Origin: Tetragenococcus muriaticus DSM 15685
GTDB lineage: Bacteria > Bacillota > Bacilli > Lactobacillales > Enterococcaceae
Assembly: GCF_000423785.1 (NCBI RefSeq)
Contig: NZ_AUIQ01000003.1
Location: forward strand, 1 to 64,000
Direction: 5' to 3'
DNA: 64,000 bases
Of the stretch, positions 34,948-42,926 are shown piece after piece. The position numbers were made by a program, and so were the translations under genes. The notes below the pieces were generated by a model, which saw nothing but the letters and a program-made list of their open reading frames with translations, did no database searches and had not been told where the DNA came from. The first letter of the stretch is position 1; every line of letters starts with the position of its first letter.

Positions 34948-34989
34948 ACCCCCTCAAAGTTAGACCCAATAATCTAACTTTGAGGGGGT
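34948..34989. terminator. Perfect 17-bp inverted repeat between pepF and the CYTH gene
   Basis: Positions 34948-34964 and 34973-34989 are perfect reverse complements, each carrying CCCCCTCAAAGTTAGA or its complement, with an eight-base loop. The hairpin lies between convergent genes and could terminate from both sides, though its T runs are short. The GC-rich outer end followed by AAAGTTAGA also looks like IS3-family terminal repeats. Confidence 0.65.
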
Positions 34990-35003
34990 TTAATGATAAA
35001 ACT

Positions 35004-35579
35004 TTATTTTTTAGCTTGAGTCGCACGAACGATTTTGTTTTGTGCTGGCTTATAAGATAGGTTAAACTTGGTTAGGAGATTTTGGAAATTTTGTTTTCCT
35101 TTATCAGAGTTTTCCACTTCTAATTCCAACTCATAATCATGCTCTTTTTCATACCAATTTTCATCGAGTGCGAGTAACCCTTCTTCTATAGGGAACTCTG
35201 CCCGTTTTGTTGTTAATTCAGCAAATAAACCTAAATCACTGGGGAGAATGTCGAGATCACATAACTTGTCTACTACATTGCCTGTTGTTAAGATTTGTTG
35301 CTGCTTAATTAAATTTTTTGTTTGCGCTAAACTTAACGGGTCAGTAGTTTCGAGGCGTCCTACTTTTTCAGGTGTTTTTAGTGTAAGTTCGCCATAAGTA
35401 GTTAACTCACGGATACGCAGTCCACAGTGATTAGCAGCTAGTTTGTAATTTGGAGTGTCAAAGTAGCAATTTTTTTGTGTATAGAAACTTTCGGATGATA
35501 ATTGATAATATTCAGTAAGACGATTATAATCGTCTCTTGTTAACAAAGTTTTAAATTCAATTTCAGTTTGTTCACTCAT
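35004..35579 (-). CDS. CYTH domain protein (triphosphate tunnel metalloenzyme family)
   Basis: A 191-residue protein with the CYTH signature ExExK, seen as EIEFK at residues 6-10, and alternating charged strands forming a tunnel. Family members hydrolyse triphosphate, thiamine triphosphate or polyphosphate; the substrate here is unknown. ATG at 35579 follows AAAGGAGCG, which decides against the open frame reaching 35609. It is divergent from relQ, an arrangement also seen in other Lactobacillales, but a functional link to (p)ppGpp is not shown. Confidence 0.85.
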   Translation of the reverse strand: MSEQTEIEFKTLLTRDDYNRLTEYYQLSSESFYTQKNCYFDTPNYKLAANHCGLRIRELTTYGELTLKTPEKVGRLETTDPLSLAQTKNLIKQQQILTTGNVVDKLCDLDILPSDLGLFAELTTKRAEFPIEEGLLALDENWYEKEHDYELELEVENSDKGKQNFQNLLTKFNLSYKPAQNKIVRATQAKK

Positions 35580-35731
35580 AGTATTTCGCTCCTTTTTTTC
35601 TTTGTACAAAAAATATTGGGATTCGTCAATCTTTTTGTAAAATAAAATTTAGCGAAAAAAGTTGGTAAAGCTTTTTTAATAATTATGATAGAATGAGAGA
35701 CGGAGATTTGCTTGGAAATGAGGGATTGTAA

Positions 35732-36409
35732 ATGGGAAAAAATTGGGAAAATATATTAGCACCCTACGAGCAAGCGGTTAATGAGTTAAAGGTTAAATTG
35801 CGAGGGATTCGTAAAGAATTTCGTGAAAAGAATGAGCATGTTCCTATCGAATTTGTTACCGGACGTGTCAAACCTGTAGATAGCATTTTAGCTAAAGCAA
35901 AGCTACGCAATATTTCTCTTGAAAGATTAGAAAATGAAATGTCCGATATTGCTGGGCTACGAATTATGTGTCAGTTTGTAGAAGACATTTATGAAGTGGT
36001 AAAAATTTTACGAAGTCGCAAAGATATGAACGTTATTGTAGAAAGAGATTATATAACAAATAGCAAACAAAGTGGCTATCGTTCCTACCATTTAGTGATT
36101 GAGTATCCGGTTCAATTAGTTGATGGGCCACGGAATCTTTTAGTTGAAATTCAAATACGTACATTAGCAATGAACTTTTGGGCAACAATTGAGCATTCAT
36201 TAAATTATAAATATCAGGGAGATTTTCCTGAAGAAATTAGCAATCGTTTAATTCGGGCTGCAGAAGCGGCCTATCGTTTAGATGAAGAGATGTCAAGTAT
36301 ACGCGAAGAGATCCAAGAAGCTCAACATCTTTTTTCTCATGGCAAAAAAAGCGAGCGCACAGCGGATTATTCAAACGATAAAGCAAGAAGGGAGCAGCGT
36401 GATGACTAA
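35732..36409 (+). CDS. relQ: Small alarmone synthetase (GTP pyrophosphokinase)
   Basis: A 225-residue stand-alone RelA/SpoT synthetase domain that transfers pyrophosphate from ATP to GTP/GDP to make (p)ppGpp. Motifs include GRVKPVDSILAK (ATP binding), MSDIAGLRIMCQF, SGYRSYHL (G-loop tyrosine) and VEIQIRT with ATIEHSLNYK. There is no hydrolase, TGS or ACT domain, fitting RelQ/SasB. The 3' end overlaps nadK by 8 bases. The gene heads relQ-nadK-rluA type-mgtE. Confidence 0.93.
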   Translation: MGKNWENILAPYEQAVNELKVKLRGIRKEFREKNEHVPIEFVTGRVKPVDSILAKAKLRNISLERLENEMSDIAGLRIMCQFVEDIYEVVKILRSRKDMNVIVERDYITNSKQSGYRSYHLVIEYPVQLVDGPRNLLVEIQIRTLAMNFWATIEHSLNYKYQGDFPEEISNRLIRAAEAAYRLDEEMSSIREEIQEAQHLFSHGKKSERTADYSNDKARREQRDD

Positions 36410-37208
36410 AGGAAAAGTAGCAATCATGAGTAATCAACAAGAGTCTTCTTTTGCTGCGAAAGAAAAATTAACAACTCTTTTAAAAGCGGCTGATTATACT
36501 ATTGACCAAAATGATCCAGAGATTATTATCTCTATTGGAGGAGATGGTACTTTTCTTTCTGCGTTTCATATGTTTGATCATAAATTAAATCATGTTCGCT
36601 TTTTGGGAGTGCATACAGGACACTTGGGTTTTTATACAGATTGGCGAGATTTTGAATTAGAGGAGTTGGTCTCTAATTTGTCTAATGATGAACATCCACC
36701 AGTTAGTTATCCTTTACTGGATGTTCAAGTAAAGGATCGATACCAAACGCAACCACAGCGTTTTTTAGCATTAAATGAAGCAACAATAAAGCGTGCCACT
36801 CGTACTATGGTAGCTGATGTTTATATTAAAGATGAAATATTTGAACGTTTTAGAGGTGATGGTCTTTCAGTTTCCACACCAACAGGTTCAACAGCTTATA
36901 ATAAGAGCGTGGGGGGCGCTGTTTTACATCCTAGAATTAATGCTTTTCAACTAGCTGAGATAGCTTCTTTGAATAACCGAGTATTTAGAACGCTAGGTTC
37001 ACCAATCATTATTTCAGATAGCGAATGGTTAACGGTTCACCTGGAGGAAAGTAGTGATTATCTTGTGACGATCGATCGTTTCACTATTCAACATGATGAA
37101 ATTGAATGGCTCTCTTTTAAGATCGCAGATGAACGAGTACATTTTGCTTCGTATCGACATATGCATTTTTGGCATCGAGTAAAAGATGCCTTTATCGGGG
37201 AAATATAA
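36402..37208 (+). CDS. nadK: NAD kinase
   Basis: Phosphorylates NAD to NADP using ATP or polyphosphate. The 268-residue protein has the GGDGTFL motif near residue 48 and the NE(A/x)TIKR segment (LNEATIKR) near 125, with TPTGSTAYNKS near 160. ATG at 36402 follows AAGGGAGCAG and lies inside the end of relQ. The long upstream open frame from 36282 is only overlap with relQ and is not used. Cotranscription of alarmone synthetase and NAD kinase is common in Firmicutes. Confidence 0.95.
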   Translation: MTKGKVAIMSNQQESSFAAKEKLTTLLKAADYTIDQNDPEIIISIGGDGTFLSAFHMFDHKLNHVRFLGVHTGHLGFYTDWRDFELEELVSNLSNDEHPPVSYPLLDVQVKDRYQTQPQRFLALNEATIKRATRTMVADVYIKDEIFERFRGDGLSVSTPTGSTAYNKSVGGAVLHPRINAFQLAEIASLNNRVFRTLGSPIIISDSEWLTVHLEESSDYLVTIDRFTIQHDEIEWLSFKIADERVHFASYRHMHFWHRVKDAFIGEI

Positions 37209-37213
37209 AAATT

Positions 37214-38116
37214 ATGGAATTTTGTTATGTCTATCATAAATATGAGCCACAGCAAGTCAAGTTTTTCTTAAAAGAACAAGGAATTTCAAAAAGGTTGCTT
37301 GCAAAAATTAAATTTCAAGGTGGACAAATCTTTGTTAATAACCGAGTAGAAAATGTATTATATGAATTAAAGCCTGAAGATAAGATAAGAGTCATTATTC
37401 CTGATGAAGGTAGCCAGGAAACTTTGTTGCCAGATGAGACACCGATTGATATCATCTTTGAAGATGAGCATTTATTAGTGGTTAATAAACCGGCCGGTGT
37501 TCCTTCTATACCTGCACAGTATCATCCCAATGGTACGATGGCTAATCGCGTAAAATCTTATTATCAAAAACAAAGCTATAAGGATCAAATCGTACACGTG
37601 GTCACTCGGTTGGATCGAGACACTTCAGGACTCATGCTATTTGCCAGACATTGTTTTTCTCATGCTTTGTTGGACAAGCAACTATTTAATAAACAATTGA
37701 ATAAAAAATATCAGGCAATTATTAGTGGTAATTTAACAAAACTTAACTCTCATGATGTGATAGACTTACCCATTTTGCGAGATCCGTCGTCTATTATTAA
37801 GCGACAAACTGGAGCTAGTGGAAAGGCGGCAAAAACAGAGTACTGGCTTAGACAAAAAAATACTACGCACGCCTTAGTTGACGTCTGGCTTCATACAGGA
37901 AGAACGCATCAGATACGTGTGCATTTTGCTGCCATAGGATTTCCTTTGGTCAGTGATGAACTATATGGAGGAGCAACATCTTTACCGCTTAAGCGACAAG
38001 CTTTGCATTGTAGAGAGCTAAATTTTATTCATCCATTTACGCGAGCAAAGCTTTGTTTTAAACAAAGTCTTCCTTCTGATATGGAAAGAATAATGGAAAT
38101 AACTGAAACGAGGTGA
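37214..38116 (+). CDS. RluA-family pseudouridine synthase
   Basis: A 300-residue RNA pseudouridine synthase with an S4-like N-terminal segment (residues 10-70) and the catalytic motif RLDRDTSGLML (aspartate nucleophile) near residue 137. The later GRTHQIRVH motif is also present. The target uridine is not deducible; YjbO/RluD-like proteins in this operon position have been annotated generically. It starts 5 bases after nadK ends and overlaps the apparent upstream end of mgtE, so it is within the same operon. Confidence 0.9.
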   Translation: MEFCYVYHKYEPQQVKFFLKEQGISKRLLAKIKFQGGQIFVNNRVENVLYELKPEDKIRVIIPDEGSQETLLPDETPIDIIFEDEHLLVVNKPAGVPSIPAQYHPNGTMANRVKSYYQKQSYKDQIVHVVTRLDRDTSGLMLFARHCFSHALLDKQLFNKQLNKKYQAIISGNLTKLNSHDVIDLPILRDPSSIIKRQTGASGKAAKTEYWLRQKNTTHALVDVWLHTGRTHQIRVHFAAIGFPLVSDELYGGATSLPLKRQALHCRELNFIHPFTRAKLCFKQSLPSDMERIMEITETR

Positions 38117-38121
38117 CAAGA

Positions 38122-39486
38122 TTGGATGAAACACAAGAATTAGAAAATCGTTTTGATCAATTAAAGAAAGATTTGAAAGAAAACAACTTGCAAGATTTTC
38201 GTGAAAATTTTTTAGAGATGCATGTTTATGAGCAAAGTCAGTTCTATGAAGAACTAGACGAAGATGAACGCTATCTTGTATATACCTATCTGTCACCTAA
38301 AGAGTTAGCGAATATGTTTGATGTTCTTGAAGAAGATAATGAAAATATTCAGGACTATCTGAGCGAAATGCGCCCCAATTATGCTAGCGAGATGCTAGCA
38401 CAGATGTATACAGACAACGCTGTAGATTTATTGAATACACTAGACAAAAAACAAATGGGGAAATATCTGAGTTTAATGAGCCAGGAAGATGCAGCAGAGA
38501 TCAAAGAATTGTTGCATTATGAAGATGAGACAGCTGGAGCGATTATGACCACTGAATTTGTTTCAATTGTGGCTAATCAAACAGTACGTTCTGCTATGTA
38601 TGTTTTAAAAAGAGTCGCAAAAACAGCAGAAACGATCTACTATACTTATGTTGTGGATCAAGAAAATCGTTTAGTAGGTGTAATCTCACTTAGAGACCTT
38701 ATTATAAGGGATGATGACGAGATTATTGTCGATATTTTAAATGAACGAGTGATTTCTGTACACGTAGGTGATGATCAAGAAGATGTTGCTCAAACGTTTC
38801 GTGACTATGATTTCTTAGCTTTACCAGTTACAGATTATGAAGATCATCTGTTAGGGATTGTTACAGTGGATGACATTATTGATGTTATTGATGAAGAAGC
38901 TACAAGTGATTACTCCGGACTGGCCGGAGTTAATGTAGAAGAAGTCCATGAAAATCCTGCTAAAGCTGCTTTCAAACGTTTACCTTGGTTGATTACTTTG
39001 CTTTTTTTAGGCATGGCAACAGCAAGTTTGATTAATCGATATGAAGCACTTGTAAGTCAAGCAAGTATTTTAGCGGCTTTCATTACGCTAATTACTGGAA
39101 CAGCAGGTAATGCAGGAACTCAGTCGTTAGCGGTGGCTGTTCGTCGTTTAGCTTTTAATGATGATAAAGCGAAAAATTATTTAAAAACGATATTTAGTGA
39201 GGTTTTAACTGGTTTAGTTACTGGTATTGTTACGGGGGCGACTATATTTGTCATTGTTTGGGTTTGGAAAGCTAACCCTATATTGGGATTTATCATTGGA
39301 ATGGCAATGATGTGTGCTATTACAGTTGCAAATTTAGCTGGTAGCTTGATTCCTATGCTCATGGAGAAATTAGGATTTGATCCAGCAGTTGCTAGTGGCC
39401 CTTTTATTACTACTTTAAGCGACTTGACCAGTGTTTTGATTTATTTTAATATTGCCAGTTTATTTATGGGCTATTTCATTGGTTAA
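38122..39486 (+). CDS. mgtE: Magnesium transporter MgtE
   Basis: A Mg2+-gated channel of about 454 residues. An acidic N-terminal MgtE domain (about 10-125) and two CBS domains (about 130-255, GAIMTTEFVSI and FLALPVTDYEDHLLG) sense cytosolic Mg2+. Five transmembrane helices follow from about residue 280, with GTAGNAGTQSLAVAVRRL in the pore region. GTG at 38113 is part of the ribosome site GAGGTGA; the TTG at 38122 has proper spacing and is preferred. It is the last gene of the relQ operon and no Mg2+ riboswitch precedes it. Confidence 0.93.
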   Translation: MDETQELENRFDQLKKDLKENNLQDFRENFLEMHVYEQSQFYEELDEDERYLVYTYLSPKELANMFDVLEEDNENIQDYLSEMRPNYASEMLAQMYTDNAVDLLNTLDKKQMGKYLSLMSQEDAAEIKELLHYEDETAGAIMTTEFVSIVANQTVRSAMYVLKRVAKTAETIYYTYVVDQENRLVGVISLRDLIIRDDDEIIVDILNERVISVHVGDDQEDVAQTFRDYDFLALPVTDYEDHLLGIVTVDDIIDVIDEEATSDYSGLAGVNVEEVHENPAKAAFKRLPWLITLLFLGMATASLINRYEALVSQASILAAFITLITGTAGNAGTQSLAVAVRRLAFNDDKAKNYLKTIFSEVLTGLVTGIVTGATIFVIVWVWKANPILGFIIGMAMMCAITVANLAGSLIPMLMEKLGFDPAVASGPFITTLSDLTSVLIYFNIASLFMGYFIG

Positions 39487-39517
39487 TATAAGAAAACAGT
39501 GTCTATCACTATCTATT

Positions 39518-39567
39518 AAAAAGCTAAAATATTCCTTATTTTTTTAAGTGAACATTTTAGCTTTTTA
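39518..39567. terminator. Terminator between mgtE and cutC, probably bidirectional
   Basis: AAAAAGCTAAAAT (39518-39530) pairs with ATTTTAGCTTTTT (39554-39566), giving T runs on both strands. It serves the end of mgtE and the convergent cutC. Confidence 0.75.
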
Positions 39568-39604
39568 TTTTTAGTTAAGGAGAAAAACTTTCATTGAGTA
39601 AAAA

Positions 39605-40261
39605 TTAATCGTTGTTTTCTTCTGGTAAAGAGATGATTTTTGTTCCATGTACTTCGTTAACATTTATTTGTTTTGCGAGTTCTTCAGCATTGTCTACTGT
39701 AACACCGCCACCAGGTAAGATAGTAAGGCGTTGGTTAGCGTAGTTCACCAATTTTCTAAGCTGTTCAAGATTTTCATTAATTGCGGTATTCCTTGGTCCT
39801 CCATGAGTTAAAATACGATGAATCCCATGTTCACTCAACCAATCGATCGCTTCAAATTGTTGTGTTGTTGGGATTTGGTCAAATGCCATATGAAAAGTTA
39901 TTTGTAGTCCTTCAGCTGCCTCAATTAAACGGTCTAAAGCTTCTTCGTCTAGCCAGTTATTAGGAGTTAAACAGCCAAAGACAACGCCATCGATCCCCAA
40001 TTTTTTAGCTTCAATCACATCTGATTCCATGATGCGTAATTCAATATCGTTATAGATAAAGTTGCCGCTGCGTGGACGAATCATTGTCATAATGGGAATT
40101 TCTTTTTCACTAGCATAAGCAAGGCTTTCTTCAATGACACCAATGCTTGGTGTAGTACCACCCACATTAAGGTTATCGCAAAGTTCAATGCGATTTGCGC
40201 CATTGTTAATAGCTGCTGGTATATAAGTATAATTTTCCGCACAGTATTCTTTTATTAACAT
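39605..40261 (-). CDS. cutC: CutC family protein
   Basis: A 218-residue TIM-barrel protein matching CutC: EYCAENYTYIPAAINNGANRIELCDN at the N-terminus, MTMIRPRSGNF, FHMAFDQ and RILTHGG near residue 160, and LPGGGVT near 190. CutC has been linked to copper tolerance in some bacteria including enterococci, but its reaction is unknown. ATG at 40261 follows AAAGGAG. It is monocistronic. Confidence 0.92.
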   Translation of the reverse strand: MLIKEYCAENYTYIPAAINNGANRIELCDNLNVGGTTPSIGVIEESLAYASEKEIPIMTMIRPRSGNFIYNDIELRIMESDVIEAKKLGIDGVVFGCLTPNNWLDEEALDRLIEAAEGLQITFHMAFDQIPTTQQFEAIDWLSEHGIHRILTHGGPRNTAINENLEQLRKLVNYANQRLTILPGGGVTVDNAEELAKQINVNEVHGTKIISLPEENND

Positions 40262-40342
40262 ATAAATTCTCCTTTATTTTAGGTTCCATCTAGCATTTTA
40301 GCATGAAATTGTGCTAAAGTATTGAAGAATGAGGAGAAGTTT

Positions 40343-41185
40343 ATGAAGAAAAAAATACAGCAAAGTCAAGAATTTATTCATACTTATAGTCACTTATTTC
40401 AATGTCCTATTTGCCATACAAAGATGCAAGTAAGTCAAAGAAGTTTATATTGTAAGAATCAACATCAATTTGATTTGTCAAAAAAGGGTACCCTTTATTT
40501 TTTAAACCATCAAGTCAAAACAGAATACCAAAAAGAAATGTTTGAACATCGTAGAAATATGATTAAAAGTGGCATGTATGAGCCGCTTTTGGAATTTTTG
40601 TTCTCTTATTGTGAAAAAGAACAACTTTTGGATGTGGGTTGCGGTGAAGGAAGTTTTCTACAAGAAATTGCTGAGAAAAGTGAAATTCGGCCTAGCGTTG
40701 GGTTTGATATTTCTAAGGAAGGGATTTATCTAGCTACTGAAGATCAGCATAACATTTTTTGGTGCATCGCTGATTTAACTAATTTGCCTTTTCGTGAGCA
40801 ATCTTTTTCCACGATTTTAAATATATTTTCTCCTTCAAATTATGCTGAATTTTCGCGTGTTTTGAAAAAGGGTGGACAAGTGATTAAAGTTGTACCGCAA
40901 AGTGGCTATCTACAGGAATTAAGACAATCTTTTTACCCAGAGGATGTCAGTAAACAAAAGTATTCCAATGATCGAGTAGTAGAAAAATTTCAACAAGCTT
41001 TTTCTTCTGTTCGATATGAAAGGATTACCTACACTTATGAAGTACCAAAAGAGAAACATAAATCATTATTAGAAATGTCTCCTTTAGAATGGGGTGTTTC
41101 CGCTTTTCAAAAAGAGAGGGTAAAACAAAGTCCTATAGGAAAAGTAACGATTGATTTGGACGTGCTCATTGGGAAAAAGGAGTGA
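40343..41185 (+). CDS. RlmA/TlrB-like 23S rRNA (guanine-N1) methyltransferase
   Basis: About 280 residues. An N-terminal zinc-binding site (CPIC, then C and H in LYCKNQHQFD) is followed by a SAM methyltransferase core with motif I LLDVGCGEGSFL near residue 94. This matches the RlmA family, which methylates 23S rRNA at G745 or G748; which position is used here cannot be told. ATG at 40343 follows GAGGAGAAG. The start at 40322 in the same frame lacks a ribosome site. Confidence 0.85.
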   Translation: MKKKIQQSQEFIHTYSHLFQCPICHTKMQVSQRSLYCKNQHQFDLSKKGTLYFLNHQVKTEYQKEMFEHRRNMIKSGMYEPLLEFLFSYCEKEQLLDVGCGEGSFLQEIAEKSEIRPSVGFDISKEGIYLATEDQHNIFWCIADLTNLPFREQSFSTILNIFSPSNYAEFSRVLKKGGQVIKVVPQSGYLQELRQSFYPEDVSKQKYSNDRVVEKFQQAFSSVRYERITYTYEVPKEKHKSLLEMSPLEWGVSAFQKERVKQSPIGKVTIDLDVLIGKKE

Positions 41186-41212
41186 AAAATATGAACTTTT
41201 TGCTCAAATTTC

Positions 41213-41241
41213 TTGCATTCATGTGAACACTTTGTTATATT
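41213..41241 (+). promoter_or_regulatory. Promoter of a candidate small RNA
   Basis: TTGCAT (41213-41218) and TATATT (41236-41241) are separated by 17 bases. Transcription would begin near 41248, directly before three consecutive hairpins. Confidence 0.55.
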
Positions 41242-41247
41242 AGATTC

Positions 41248-41359
41248 AAGTTGCTTTTCATTGGTTTTTATCAGCGTCCTGTTCTGATAAAAGTTAGTGA
41301 AAAGAACTTCACTAACGTAATGGCTCGCAGTGCTAGACACCGAGTTATTACGTTTTTTT
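41248..41359 (+). ncRNA. Candidate small RNA or attenuated leader with three hairpins
   Basis: Three stem-loops follow the promoter: TATCAG/CTGATA (41269-41289), GTTAGTGAA/TTCACTAAC (41293-41316, nine perfect pairs) and CGTAATGGCTCG/CGAGTTATTACG (41316-41352, two G-U pairs). Seven T follow at 41353-41359, giving an intrinsic terminator. The predicted RNA is about 112 nt. The next gene, trmL, starts at 41457 and has its own TATAAT at 41411, so this is either an independent small RNA or a terminated leader. I recognise no known riboswitch or T-box signature. Confidence 0.5.
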
Positions 41360-41456
41360 ATTTTGTTTTACTAGAAACTTTTAACTGCTAAAATAGAATA
41401 AATGCGTTATTATAATAGTATTATCATTTTGATGTAAAAATAAGAAAAGAGGAATA

Positions 41457-41963
41457 GTGTTGAACCATGTTGCTTTATTTGAACCATTGATCCCGACAAA
41501 TACAGGAAATATTTCTAGAACTTGTGCTGCTACCAATACGTCTTTACATTTGATTGAACCTTTGGGTTTTTCAACAGATGATAAACATTTAAAACGGGCT
41601 GGCTTAGATTACTGGGATAATGTGGATATTACTTATCATAAAAGTTTAGAGGAATTTTTAGCTTTAGTAGGTGATCAGCCCTTACATTTAATCTCTAAGT
41701 TTTCGCACAAAATTTATAGTGAGGAAAATTATGATGATGGACGCGATCACTATTTTCTTTTTGGCAAAGAGACCACTGGATTACCAGAAGAATTTATGCG
41801 TGAGAATGAGGAAAAATGTCTGCGTTTGCCTATGAATGATACTCACGTACGCTCACTAAATTTAGCAAATACTGTCGTTACAGTTGTTTATGAAGCTTTA
41901 CGACAACAAGGGTATCCTAATTTGGAGTTGACCCATCACTATGATAACGACAAGTTAGATTAG
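41457..41963 (+). CDS. trmL: tRNA (cytidine(34)-2'-O)-methyltransferase
   Basis: A 168-residue SPOUT-family methyltransferase (formerly CspR). It methylates the wobble ribose of tRNA-Leu isoacceptors in E. coli. The knot motifs are present: [20 protein letters not shown] near the N-terminus, [10 protein letters not shown] near residue 102, and [15 protein letters not shown] near 130. GTG at 41457 or TTG at 41460 follows AGAGGAAT; the choice changes one residue only. The hairpin-rich region upstream may influence its expression. Confidence 0.93.
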   Translation: MLNHVALFEPLIPTNTGNISRTCAATNTSLHLIEPLGFSTDDKHLKRAGLDYWDNVDITYHKSLEEFLALVGDQPLHLISKFSHKIYSEENYDDGRDHYFLFGKETTGLPEEFMRENEEKCLRLPMNDTHVRSLNLANTVVTVVYEALRQQGYPNLELTHHYDNDKLD

Positions 41964-41989
41964 ACGAACAAAAAGGGGGAAACTGTAAA

Positions 41990-42631
41990 GTGAAGCTATA
42001 TTTTACTAGACATGGTAAAACAGAGTGGAATAAGCAACATCGTTTTCAAGGAATGCATGGAGATTCGCCCTTATTATCTTCAAGTTTTGCTCAAATTCAA
42101 GCACTTAGCTGTTACTTACAAGACGTCCCGTTTGCGGCTGTCTATGCTAGCCCTTCTAAGCGAGCAAAGCAAACAGCTCAGGGCATTGTTAGTCAGTGGG
42201 AACAATCTGTACCTATCTTCTATGATGCTAATTTAAAAGAAATGGGTTATGGCATGTTAGAAAGAAAAAGCATCGATAAAATGCAAGAACAGTATCAAGA
42301 AACGTTAACAAATATGCGACATCGTCTAGATCTTTATGATCCGTCTCCTTTTAATGGAGAGACGGTAAGTGCAATGCTTGAACGTATGACTAAGACAATT
42401 ATTCATGCTTCACATTATCATGACAGCCCTGTACTTTTTGTAGGTCATGGCGCTTCAATGACGGCTGCAATTCAATTTTTAGCAGGAAAGAGCTATGCTG
42501 AGTTACGCGAAATGGGCGGGTTAAAAAATAATAGTCTGTCGATTTTAGAAACAAAAGATCAAAAGGAACCTTATGAATTAACATTATGGAACGATGTTAG
42601 TTTTCTTCCTTCTTTACAAGAACTCAAATGA
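41990..42631 (+). CDS. Histidine phosphatase family protein
   Basis: A 213-residue phosphoglycerate-mutase-like protein with the catalytic RHGKTEWN motif at residues 7-14 and the second histidine in FVGHGAS near residue 148. The family covers phosphoglycerate mutases and various phosphatases; the substrate here is unknown. GTG at 41990 follows AAAAGGGGGAA, 26 bases after trmL, so the two genes are probably cotranscribed. No terminator is evident before the hairpin array upstream of recD2. Confidence 0.85.
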   Translation: MKLYFTRHGKTEWNKQHRFQGMHGDSPLLSSSFAQIQALSCYLQDVPFAAVYASPSKRAKQTAQGIVSQWEQSVPIFYDANLKEMGYGMLERKSIDKMQEQYQETLTNMRHRLDLYDPSPFNGETVSAMLERMTKTIIHASHYHDSPVLFVGHGASMTAAIQFLAGKSYAELREMGGLKNNSLSILETKDQKEPYELTLWNDVSFLPSLQELK

Positions 42632-42679
42632 GAATTTAACGATATAAAATCAATAGGGTAGTTTATGAATATCTTAAGC

Positions 42680-42842
42680 TATGTCCTGAAATTAAATTCA
42701 GGACATAAAACAAGGCAACCTATGCCCTGAAGATCATCTCAGTACATAGCTTTAGTAAAGTTATGTACTGAAAACTAAAATTTAGCTCAAAAAATGGTTA
42801 ACTTATGTCCTGAAATCCAATTCAGGACACAGGTCTTCTTTA
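42680..42842. repeat. Four tandem hairpin units of about 41 bp upstream of recD2
   Basis: Units begin at 42680, 42721, 42762 and 42804 with TATGTCCTGAA, TATGCCCTGAA, TATGTACTGAA and TATGTCCTGAA, a spacing of 41, 41 and 42 bases. Units 1, 2 and 4 also contain the inverse motif (TTCAGGACATA at 42697, CTCAGTACATA at 42738, TTCAGGACACA at 42821). Units 1 and 4 each form perfect palindromic hairpins with six-base loops, and the unit 2 inverse arm pairs perfectly with the unit 3 forward arm. The units diverge between arms. The array lies between a phosphatase gene and recD2 and matches no repeat type I recognise. Confidence 0.8.
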
Positions 42843-42926
42843 TTCAGGCTTGTAGCAGGAATAATAAGCTCACTTTGTAAGCTAATGTGATATTTATGTT
42901 TATACGTGAAAGGAGCGTCATATCCG

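Noticed and set aside
38090-38125. Magnesium riboswitch (M-box) for mgtE
   Set aside because: mgtE overlaps the preceding pseudouridine synthase gene, leaving no room for a leader.
42680-42842. CRISPR array
   Set aside because: Repeated part is only about 11 bp and palindromic, spacers are not uniform unique sequences, and there are no cas genes nearby.
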